A stretch of 64,000 nt of DNA from Halomonas sp. S3-1-1 (GTDB lineage: Bacteria > Pseudomonadota > Gammaproteobacteria > Pseudomonadales > Halomonadaceae), in NCBI RefSeq assembly GCF_023757625.1, contig NZ_JALGBZ010000001.1, positions 434,001 to 498,000 of the forward strand, given 5' to 3'. Shown one piece after another: positions 41,442-51,413 of the stretch (position 1 is the stretch's first letter; the number at the start of each line of letters is the position of its first letter). The position numbers were made by a program, and so were the translations under genes. The notes below the pieces were generated by a model that did not search any database, was not told the DNA's origin, and saw only the letters and a list, made by a program, of their open reading frames with translations.

Positions 41442-42446
41442 CTACTCATAGCGGTCCTTCCAGTGCTGATGGCGCACCTGCTCCTTGAGCATTTCGATAA
41501 GATCGTAAAGCACCTGCTCGGTGACGTGGGCGCTGGTTTCATCCACGGTCAGCCAGCTTTCGAAGCCGCTGTCCGCGGTGCGCTCGATGAAACGGCGAAA
41601 ATCCGGAGAGTGGATGCCGAGCGCCAGTTCGTCCACCAGCCGCTGGGCGACGCCGCTCAATGAGGCCTGCATGGCGCTGGAGGCGGTTTCGCCCATGGGT
41701 AGGCGATTGAGCCGCTGGATCTCCGGGCTATCGTTGAGCGTGCGCGTGATCAAGGCGTCGATGGAGGTCATGATCGACTCGCGATTTCGCTGGTATGCCT
41801 TGCCCACGGTGGACTCCAAGCGCTGGGAGATCTCCTTGATGAGTTCGCTCTTGCGCGGCATGATCACCCGGTCGACGAGGCGCTCGGTGAGCGAGTCGGC
41901 GGCCAGAATCTGCTGCTGCACGTTGCCCATCAGGCGCAGCGCGATGCGGTCAGAGAGCTCCTCGAGCAGGATATCGTAGTACTTCATGACGAACTTAAAG
42001 CTCGACCAGTTGCGCACGTCGATCAGCCCCAGCCGGTGAAGTCGGTTGACCAGCGAGAGCACTCTGAGCGCGCGCAGCCAGCGAAAGCCCGCTAGCGGAA
42101 TGCAGCCCAGTACGTCGTACCAGTGGATGAACGGATAGAAGAACCAGCGGTGATAGCGTCGTTCGATGATCGCTGCCGCCCACCCCAGCAGCACGTCGAT
42201 GACGAAAACCGTGACGAACACCAGGTCGATGGCGAAAAAGCGGCTGTGAATCTCGGCGTCGTAAAAGCCGTGAAAGCTCGGCGAGGCGCTCTGAACGAGC
42301 TGCTCGAACCAGCCGAGCAGAAACAGCGAATCGAACAGCAGGAGTGCCAGGTTTGCGATCACCGCGGCCAGAATGAAAAAGTCCCAGCCGATGTGCGCAT
42401 ATTCCACGGCGCGGGGTAGTTTGTGGTGGCGCTCTCTGGCCAGCAT
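41442..42446 (-). CDS. Voltage-sensor-like membrane protein without a pore domain
   Basis: A 334-residue protein with three or four N-terminal membrane segments. Helices lie at about 20-45, 70-93 and 103-119, followed by an S4-like amphipathic helix with Arg at 122, 125, 128, 135 and 138 (RWLRALRVL...). Acidic residues in the second helix (D74, D84) could pair with them. No selectivity-filter or pore helix follows; residues 145-334 are a long helical cytoplasmic region with heptad-like leucines. It resembles the ion-transport voltage sensor fold only. Function unknown; channels missing the pore can act as proton channels or voltage-coupled scaffolds. AAGGAG precedes ATG 42446. Confidence 0.65.
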   Translation of the reverse strand: MLARERHHKLPRAVEYAHIGWDFFILAAVIANLALLLFDSLFLLGWFEQLVQSASPSFHGFYDAEIHSRFFAIDLVFVTVFVIDVLLGWAAAIIERRYHRWFFYPFIHWYDVLGCIPLAGFRWLRALRVLSLVNRLHRLGLIDVRNWSSFKFVMKYYDILLEELSDRIALRLMGNVQQQILAADSLTERLVDRVIMPRKSELIKEISQRLESTVGKAYQRNRESIMTSIDALITRTLNDSPEIQRLNRLPMGETASSAMQASLSGVAQRLVDELALGIHSPDFRRFIERTADSGFESWLTVDETSAHVTEQVLYDLIEMLKEQVRHQHWKDRYE

Positions 42447-42482
42447 GGTGACTCCTTTCGGTGGGGGCGAGGCGACGGCGGG

Positions 42483-43001
42483 CTAGTCGTCCTTGAGGTG
42501 CTGCTGGGCGCGCTTCTCTTCCTGCTCGGCCTGCTTTCGAAGCTTCTTGCGCAGCGCCGCCTTCTCGAAGCGCAGCTTCTGAAGCGGCGTATTCAGCGCC
42601 AGCGGTGCCACCTGAGCGGGCTGGCCCTGTGGGTCGATCGCGACCATGGTGAGATAACAGCTGTTGGTGTGGCGAATCAACTTTTCGCGGATGTCTTCGG
42701 CCACCACCTTAATGCCGATCTCCATCGAGGAGCGGCCCACGTGGTTCACGCTTGCCAAAAAGGTGACCAGCTCGCCGACCATGATCGGCTGCTTGAACAG
42801 TACCTGGTCCACGGAAAGGGTGACCACGTAGTGGCCGGAGTAGCGACTGGCGCAGGCGTAGGCTACTTCGTCGAGCTTTTTGAGAATCGCGCCGCCGTGC
42901 ACCTTGCCGCTGAAGTTGGCCATGTCCGGTGTCATCAATACCGTCATGGAGAGTTCGCGCTGGCCCGGCAGGGCGCTATCAGCGCTTGAAGTGTCCGTCA
43001 T
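42483..43001 (-). CDS. Acyl-CoA thioesterase (YciA/hot-dog family)
   Basis: A 172-residue hot-dog-fold thioesterase. The N-terminal motif MTPDMANFSGKVHGGAILKKLDE contains the conserved Asn/His/Gly and Asp of acyl-CoA hydrolases. A Lys/Glu-rich, probably coiled-coil tail (about 135-172) extends beyond the core. ATG 43001 is chosen on family length. It lies directly downstream of the AtoE-type transporter gene (70-nt gap) on the same strand, which suits a role in short-chain acyl-CoA turnover. Confidence 0.9.
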   Translation of the reverse strand: MTDTSSADSALPGQRELSMTVLMTPDMANFSGKVHGGAILKKLDEVAYACASRYSGHYVVTLSVDQVLFKQPIMVGELVTFLASVNHVGRSSMEIGIKVVAEDIREKLIRHTNSCYLTMVAIDPQGQPAQVAPLALNTPLQKLRFEKAALRKKLRKQAEQEEKRAQQHLKDD

Positions 43002-43071
43002 AAGCTGCTCTTGAAAGCCTGAAAGGGCGACCGCCTCGCGCGGGGCACCCGTGAAGTGAAACCGCCGGCGC

Positions 43072-44382
43072 TTAAAAGTACACAAGCCCTACGGAAATGA
43101 TCGCGCCGGTTAAAAATAGCTGAACCAGGCAAAAGCCCATAATGTCCTTGGCCTTGAGCCCGGCGATGGCGAGCACCGGCAGCGCCCAGAACGGCTGCAA
43201 CAGGTTCGTCCAGGCATCGCCCCAAGCGACCGCCATGGCGATACGCGCCACGTCCGCGCCCAGCGCTTCGGCGGCGGGCAGCATGACCGGCGCCTGCACC
43301 GCCCACTGACCGCCCCCGGAAGGCACGAAGATATTGACGATGCCAGCGCTAATGAACGACCAGAACGGCAGCGACGTGGCGCTGGCAAACGAGACCAGCC
43401 ACTGCGACATGCTTTCGGCCAGCCCCGACTGCACCATGATCGCCATGATGCCGGCGTAGAAGGGGAACTGGATCACGATGCCCGCGCCGCCCTTGATCGC
43501 CTCGTTCAGGCTGTTCAACAGGTTACGCGGCGTGCGGTGCAGCACGATTGCGGCGAACAGAAACAGAAAGTTGACCACGTTCAGGTTGAGCCCGCCGCCG
43601 CGCAGGAAAAAGTGGTCGAGCAAGAACAAAAGTCCTGGCACGCCCACCAGTAGCGCCAGCCCCATGCTGTTTTCGAGCTTCTCCGCCGGGCGGGTGGCAC
43701 GCTCGACCGTCTCCGGCTCGTCGTCGAGAAGCGCGCGGTCGACGTAAACGCTCTCCTCCTCCGGCGGCAGCATCAACCGGTTGATCAGCGGGATGGCCAC
43801 GAACAGGCAGACGACGATGGCGAGATTGAAAAACGCAAAGATCGTCGAGCCGGTGCCGATGACGCCAATCTGGTCGGCGGAGAAGTGGCCTTCGGTCGCG
43901 ATGGTGAGCGGAATCGAGCCCGCCAGGCCCCCGTGCCACACCACGAAGCCCGAATATGCGCTCGCCACCAGCAGGCGGTAATCGACCCGCACCAGCCGCG
44001 CCAGCTCCTTGGCGAACAGCGCCCCGACGACGAGGCCAAAGCCCCAGTTGATCCAGCTCGCGGCCAGCGACACCAGGGTGACGAGAATGATGGCTCCGCC
44101 GGCGCTTTTAGCGGTGCCCGCCAGCTTTGCCAGCAGGCGTTTGACCGGCGGCGAGCTTGCCAGCATGAAGCCGGTGACCAGTACCAGCAGCATCTGCATG
44201 GAGAAGGTCAAAAGCCCCCAGAAACCGTCGCCCCACATGCGCAGCACCGCCAGCGGCGTCTGGCGCTCCACGGCGATGGCTGCCACGGAGGCGATCAAGG
44301 TGAGCAGCAACACGAAAATATAGGGGTCGGGTAGATAGCGCTCGACCAGCTTGACTGCAGGCCTGGCAATAAACCTTAGCAT
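43072..44382 (-). CDS. Short-chain fatty acid transporter, AtoE family
   Basis: A 436-residue inner-membrane protein with about ten or eleven helices. It matches AtoE-type transporters: the start RFIARPAVKLVERYLPDPYIFVLLLTL-like region, SWINWGFGLVVGALFAKE, YSGFVVWHGGLAGSIPL and FVPSGGGQWAVQAPVM. The family imports acetate, butyrate or acetoacetate. The downstream acyl-CoA thioesterase fits an acyl metabolism pair. No ato CoA-transferase genes are nearby. Confidence 0.9.
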   Translation of the reverse strand: MLRFIARPAVKLVERYLPDPYIFVLLLTLIASVAAIAVERQTPLAVLRMWGDGFWGLLTFSMQMLLVLVTGFMLASSPPVKRLLAKLAGTAKSAGGAIILVTLVSLAASWINWGFGLVVGALFAKELARLVRVDYRLLVASAYSGFVVWHGGLAGSIPLTIATEGHFSADQIGVIGTGSTIFAFFNLAIVVCLFVAIPLINRLMLPPEEESVYVDRALLDDEPETVERATRPAEKLENSMGLALLVGVPGLLFLLDHFFLRGGGLNLNVVNFLFLFAAIVLHRTPRNLLNSLNEAIKGGAGIVIQFPFYAGIMAIMVQSGLAESMSQWLVSFASATSLPFWSFISAGIVNIFVPSGGGQWAVQAPVMLPAAEALGADVARIAMAVAWGDAWTNLLQPFWALPVLAIAGLKAKDIMGFCLVQLFLTGAIISVGLVYF

Positions 44383-44490
44383 AAGAGGCTCGCTTTATTC
44401 GTTATTGGGAGTGCCCGCTCAATATACGAGCCCGGGGTAGTTTTTTCATCCCCGCCGATGGGTTAACCGCTGATGGGCCACCGCCCGCGA

Positions 44491-45798
44491 TCAATACGTT
44501 GCCGGGGCGGCGCACCAGCGGCTTCGCCGGTAGCGCACGTAGTAGCCGGCGAGTACCGCGGAGCGGGTGAGCATAAAAAGGGTAAAGGCGAGCCACAGCC
44601 CGTGATTGCCAAGGCCCTGGAACAGCCACCAAGCGGGCAGGTAGACGCCGAGCCCGGCGAAGATGCTGTTGCGCATCTCACGCACCGCGGTCGTGCCGAT
44701 AAATACGCCGTCGAGCAGATAGCTCCACACCGCGATTAGGGGCATGGCGACCATCCAGGGAAGGTACTCGGCGGCGGTGGCGCGTACTTCCACCAGGCCG
44801 GTCAACAGTGCGATCAGGGCGTTACCGAACAGCGCAAAGCCGAGCGCGGTGGCCAGCGCCGTGTAGAACGAAAAGCGCGCGGCGGCTTTGACCGTGGCGG
44901 CAAAGCCCGCCCAGTCGCGCCGCCCAAACGCGCGGCCGGTCAGCGACTCGGCGGCGTGGGCGAAGCCGTCCAGCGCGTAGCTCGTTAGCATGATGAACTG
45001 CAAAAGTACGGCGTTAGCCGCCAGCACCGTATCGCCTTGGCGTGCGCCCTGGGCGGTGAAAAACGCGGTGGCGAACAAAAGCCCGAGGGTGCGCACGAAC
45101 AGGTGCGCGTTGACGCTGAAAAGCGCCTGGTAGGCGCGAAGCCGCCAGAGCCTTGTGCGCTCGAAGGCGCCGTCCAAAAGCCGCAGCTGGCGAGCCACCA
45201 GCCCGGCGCCGAAGACCAGCGCGCTGTAGTCGGCGATGACGCTGGCCAGCGCCACGCCGTTGCTGGTCATGCCAAGGCCCACCACGAAGGCAAGATCGAG
45301 GGCGATATTGACGGCGTTGGTCAAAAGCAGCAGGTAGAGCGTGACGCGGGCGTTCTGCTGACCCAGAAACCAGCCCAGAATCGTGTAGTTGGCCAGCACC
45401 GCCGGCGCCGACCAGAGCCGAATCTCGGCGTACTCCCGGGCAAGCCGCTGGGCCTCTTTGCTTCCATCGAGCAGCCACAGCCCAAGGTCGATCAGCGGCG
45501 AGCTCAAAAGCATCAGCACCGTGCCAATGAAAAGCGCCAGCAAAAGCGACTGCCCCAGCAGGTTTTTGACCTCGCTGGGCGCCTGGCGCCCCACGGCTTG
45601 GGCGACCAGGCCGGTAGTGCCCATCCGCAGAAAGCCAAACCCCCAGTAGAGAAAGCCGAACAGCGTAGCGCCCAGGGTCACCGCGGCGAGATAGCGCGAA
45701 TCCGGCAGGTGGCCGACCACGGCGGTGTCCACCAGCCCCAAAAGCGGGACGGTGACGTTGGAGAGAATGATGGGCCAGGCGAGCGCCCAGATGCGCAC
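44491..45798 (-). CDS. MATE-family efflux transporter (DinF-like)
   Basis: A 435-residue, 12-helix sodium- or proton-driven multidrug/toxic compound exporter. Conserved text of the DinF branch is visible: WALAWPIILSNVTVPLLGLVDTAVVGHL at the start (in two conserved pieces) and LDGFAHAAESLTGRAFG in the second half. The start is GTG 45798, 7 nt after the ferredoxin stop, with no ribosome site, so translational coupling is likely. Third gene of coaD-ferredoxin-MATE. Confidence 0.9.
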   Translation of the reverse strand: MRIWALAWPIILSNVTVPLLGLVDTAVVGHLPDSRYLAAVTLGATLFGFLYWGFGFLRMGTTGLVAQAVGRQAPSEVKNLLGQSLLLALFIGTVLMLLSSPLIDLGLWLLDGSKEAQRLAREYAEIRLWSAPAVLANYTILGWFLGQQNARVTLYLLLLTNAVNIALDLAFVVGLGMTSNGVALASVIADYSALVFGAGLVARQLRLLDGAFERTRLWRLRAYQALFSVNAHLFVRTLGLLFATAFFTAQGARQGDTVLAANAVLLQFIMLTSYALDGFAHAAESLTGRAFGRRDWAGFAATVKAAARFSFYTALATALGFALFGNALIALLTGLVEVRATAAEYLPWMVAMPLIAVWSYLLDGVFIGTTAVREMRNSIFAGLGVYLPAWWLFQGLGNHGLWLAFTLFMLTRSAVLAGYYVRYRRSRWCAAPATY

Positions 45799-45805
45799 GG
45801 GCGGG

Positions 45806-48511
<2,706 letters not shown>

Positions 48512-48687
48512 GCCGGATTCCTCGTGGTGCGATAGTTGGGTAACGTACGCCTCGGCGGGGCGCTTGAAAGGCCCCGGCCGAGTGTCCTGATATTCATGGG
48601 CACGATCATAGCACCAGGGGTGCAATGGCGTCATGCCGCGCGCGCCGGAGAACTGGTAGAATCGTGGTTTTTCCATCAGAGGATGGC

Positions 48688-49383
48688 ATGCAGCACGCGT
48701 CTCGAGTCGTTACCTCCAACCAGTTTGGGCCGCACCAGGATTTGGCCCGGCGCGTTCAGCGCGCGCTCGCGCATCCGCTCAAAAAGCCCGTGGCGGAACA
48801 CAGCCGCCAAGCCTTCGAGCGCGCCGAGGCCTGGCGTGCAAATACGGACGCGCCGCTGATTCTCGATGCCGGCTGCGGCGTGGGCCTTTCGACAAGGCGG
48901 CTGGCCGAGCGGTTCCCGGAGCACGCGGTGATCGGGGTGGATCGAAGCGAAAGCCGGCTGAGCCGCGAACACGGCGCGCTGCCGGGCAACGCGCTGCTGG
49001 TTCGCGCCGATCTCATCGATTTTTGGCGGCTGGCGCTGGCGGCGGGGTGGGCCCTCGAGCGCCACTATCTGCTGTACCCCAATCCGTACCCAAAGGCCGC
49101 GCACCTTAAGATGCGCTGGCACGGCCACCCGGTGTTCCCCATCGTGCTGGCACTTGGCGGGCGGCTCGAGGTGCGCTCGAACTGGCAGATCTACATCGAG
49201 GAGTTCGCCCAGGCGGTGGCGTTTGCCACCGATCAGCGGGCAGCGGTCGAGTCGCTCACGCCGGGGCCCGATTACCTGACGCCTTTCGAGGCGAAGTACG
49301 CCCAGAGCGGCCAGCCGCTTTGGCGCCTGACCTGCGAGCTTCGCGGGCAGCCCTCGGGCGAAGACCCGCTTCACTCGTCATGA
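48688..49383 (+). CDS. SAM-dependent methyltransferase, TrmB-like
   Basis: A 231-residue Rossmann methyltransferase with SAM motif DAGCGVGLSTRRLAERF and acidic GVDRSE. A segment YPNPYPKAAHLKMRWHGHPVFP resembles the substrate loop of tRNA (guanine-7) methyltransferase TrmB, though the canonical DPWPKKRHHKRR is altered, so it may be a paralogue with another target. ATG 48688 has AGAGG upstream; the open frame continues 21 codons further up without a start. Divergent from fabY. Confidence 0.75.
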   Translation: MQHASRVVTSNQFGPHQDLARRVQRALAHPLKKPVAEHSRQAFERAEAWRANTDAPLILDAGCGVGLSTRRLAERFPEHAVIGVDRSESRLSREHGALPGNALLVRADLIDFWRLALAAGWALERHYLLYPNPYPKAAHLKMRWHGHPVFPIVLALGGRLEVRSNWQIYIEEFAQAVAFATDQRAAVESLTPGPDYLTPFEAKYAQSGQPLWRLTCELRGQPSGEDPLHSS

Positions 49384-49419
49384 GAGCGGGCAAGGGCTGA
49401 CGCGGCGGATATTTTTTAA

Positions 49420-49485
49420 TTCGAACATGTGGTTTTGAACATATAGCTTTGAATATCCATTTTTGAACATTCATTTTGAATATGC
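49420..49485. repeat. Array of five imperfect 14 nt direct repeats before dacB
   Basis: Cores TTCGAA / TTTGAA start at 49420, 49434, 49448, 49462 and 49475 (spacings 14, 14, 14, 13), each followed by (c/t)AT and an AT-rich tail, as in TTTGAACATA, TTTGAATATC, TTTGAACATT, TTTGAATATG. It ends a few bases before the dacB ribosome site. The pattern parallels the TTGGAA array at 36.6 kb. Confidence 0.7.
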
Positions 49486-49501
49486 ATTAAGGACGGTGAG
49501 A

Positions 49502-50959
49502 GTGAGTCGTTTATCAACGTTTGTTCGGCCGGCGCGGCTGGCCGGGGTGGCGCTGGCCGCGCTGCTGATGAGCCAGCCGCTGTGGGCGGATTTCACCCGG
49601 CTTGGCCAGCTCGAAAGCAAGGGCTTTTCGATCAGCGCCGAGGCGCGGCTTTTAGGCCCGGATGCCAACCAGGTGCTGGGGCGCATCAACCCGGAGCGCC
49701 AGCTGTCGCCGGCCTCGGTCACCAAGGCCTACATGAGCGCGGCGCTTTTGAGCCGCTTCGGGCCTCAGCACCGCTTTACCACGTCGCTGGTCAGCAGCGC
49801 CCCGGTCGAGGCCGGCGTGCTGCGCGGCGATCTGGTGTTCGAAGGCGGCGGTGACCCGGGGCTGACCACCGAGGATCTTTGGCGGCTGGTGCAGCGGCTC
49901 ACGCTTGCCGGGGTCGAGCAGGTCGACGGGGCGCTGGTGGTCAGCCAGTGGCGCTTTGGTCCGGTCGAGTGCGCCACCACCGACCGCTGCAACGCCCAGA
50001 GCCGCGTGACCAACGCCTATAGCGCGCCGCTCACCTCCGCCGGCATCAACTTCGGCGCCTGGTGTGTGAACGTGGCGCCGGCACCTGGCGCCAATGCGCC
50101 GGCGCGCGCCTCGCTGTGCGATAGCCCCCAGCCGCTGATCACGATCGACAACCAGGTGCGCACCGTGCCCGCCAACAGCGGCACCGAGCTAAGCGCCGTC
50201 CGCATTACCGACGAGCGCGGCGACGTGATGCGCGTGACCGGCCAGATTTCGACCAACGCCGCGGCCCGGGACGTCTACCGCGGCGTCGGCGACCCGGCGG
50301 AGCAGACCGCCCAGACGCTTTTGAGCATGCTCGGCCAGGCGGGTATCAGCGTGCGCGACCCTTGGCGGGTCACCTCGGCGCGGCCGAGCGGGACGAGCCG
50401 GCTGGCGGCGGTGGACAGCAAGCCGCTTCAGGAGCTTTTGCTGCGCACCATGAACTACTCCAACAACTACATGGCCGACGTGCTGGCGCTCGATCTGGTC
50501 GAGACGCCCCAGGCCCAGCTCTACCAGGCCGGCCAAGCGCTGGAGGCCTTCGCCCACTCGATTCCCGGCCACGGCCCGGTGACCCTTGAAAGCGGCAGCG
50601 GCCTGACCACCAGCAATCGCACCTCGGCTCACGGCGTCACCGCGATGCTCGAGTCGATGTTCAACGAAAGCGCGCTGTTTCCAAGCTTCGTGGCGGCGTT
50701 TCAGTCGCCGGCCAACGGCGTGATGCGCTTCATCCGCCGCGGCCCGCCGGGCTTTCAAAACAACGTGATGCTGAAAACCGGTACGCTCAACGAGCCGTTT
50801 GCGGTTCGCGCCGCGGCGGGCTACTTTCGTACGGCCCAAGGGCGCTGGGGGGTATTTAGCGTATTGGTGAATGGCACCGGCACCACGCCTTACTTAAGCT
50901 GGTCGGAGGTGCTCGACCCGCTTTCGCTCGACCTGGACGCCATGATCACGGCCAACTAA
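49502..50959 (+). CDS. dacB: D-alanyl-D-alanine carboxypeptidase/endopeptidase (PBP4, DacB)
   Basis: A 485-residue periplasmic penicillin-binding protein of the PBP4 class that trims and cleaves peptidoglycan cross-links. The signal peptide ends near PLWA|DF. The catalytic motifs are SxxK (S72-V-T-K75), SNN in NYSNNYMAD and KTGT near residue 437; the insertion domains between the first two motifs are PBP4-like. GTG 49502 is selected because AAGGA lies 8 nt upstream; GTG 49496 is too close. Upstream lies a 14-nt repeat array. Confidence 0.93.
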   Translation: MSRLSTFVRPARLAGVALAALLMSQPLWADFTRLGQLESKGFSISAEARLLGPDANQVLGRINPERQLSPASVTKAYMSAALLSRFGPQHRFTTSLVSSAPVEAGVLRGDLVFEGGGDPGLTTEDLWRLVQRLTLAGVEQVDGALVVSQWRFGPVECATTDRCNAQSRVTNAYSAPLTSAGINFGAWCVNVAPAPGANAPARASLCDSPQPLITIDNQVRTVPANSGTELSAVRITDERGDVMRVTGQISTNAAARDVYRGVGDPAEQTAQTLLSMLGQAGISVRDPWRVTSARPSGTSRLAAVDSKPLQELLLRTMNYSNNYMADVLALDLVETPQAQLYQAGQALEAFAHSIPGHGPVTLESGSGLTTSNRTSAHGVTAMLESMFNESALFPSFVAAFQSPANGVMRFIRRGPPGFQNNVMLKTGTLNEPFAVRAAAGYFRTAQGRWGVFSVLVNGTGTTPYLSWSEVLDPLSLDLDAMITAN

Positions 50960-50987
50960 TCCACATTGATGAGAGCGACATGGCGCG

Positions 50988-51359
50988 ATGAAGCCAAGGC
51001 ATACCGGAATAACCCACCTGATTCACTCCACGCGCTACTCGTGGAAAGGGCTCAAGGCGGCCTTTAAAAACGAAGCCGCCTTTCGCCAGGAGCTGGTCAT
51101 CTGCACCATCATGCTGCCGCTGGCCTGGTGGCTGGCGGACACGGCGATGGCGTGGCTGATGCTGGTGGGCAGTCTGTTCATGGTGCTGATCGTCGAGCTA
51201 TTGAACAGCGCCGTGGAGAACGTGGTGGATCGTATTGGCACCGAGCATCATGAGCTTTCCGGCCGGGCGAAGGATATCGGCTCGGCGGCGGTGATGCTCT
51301 CGCTGATCATGGCGGGGCTGACCTGGGGCGTGCTGGGGTGGGTGAAGCTGGCCGGGTAG
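50988..51359 (+). CDS. dgkA: Diacylglycerol kinase
   Basis: A 123-residue, three-helix inner-membrane enzyme that recycles diacylglycerol to phosphatidic acid. Conserved residues are visible in NEAAFRQE and ELLNSAVENVVDR (the ATP/Mg site), and the length matches E. coli DgkA. ATG 50988 starts 29 nt after dacB; its ribosome site is weak. Linked to envelope metabolism like its neighbour. Confidence 0.95.
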   Translation: MKPRHTGITHLIHSTRYSWKGLKAAFKNEAAFRQELVICTIMLPLAWWLADTAMAWLMLVGSLFMVLIVELLNSAVENVVDRIGTEHHELSGRAKDIGSAAVMLSLIMAGLTWGVLGWVKLAG

Positions 51360-51377
51360 GCGACTACATTTTTAGAC

Positions 51378-51398
51378 GGCACCGACGGGGTCGGTGCC
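51378..51398 (+). other. Hairpin in the glnE leader
   Basis: GGCACCGAC-GGG-GTCGGTGCC is a perfect 9-bp stem with a 3-nt loop. It ends 4 nt before the AGGAGG ribosome site of glnE and has no following T run, so it is not a simple terminator. It may affect ribosome access or stabilise the mRNA. Confidence 0.5.
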
Positions 51399-51413
51399 AG
51401 CCAGGAGGTGGCT

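Noticed and set aside
48512..48676. Longer N terminus for FabY
   Set aside because: The added sequence is unlike the family and has no ribosome site, whereas TTG 48511 has GAGGA at good spacing.
51378..51398. Terminator between dgkA and glnE
   Set aside because: The hairpin has no T run in either direction.
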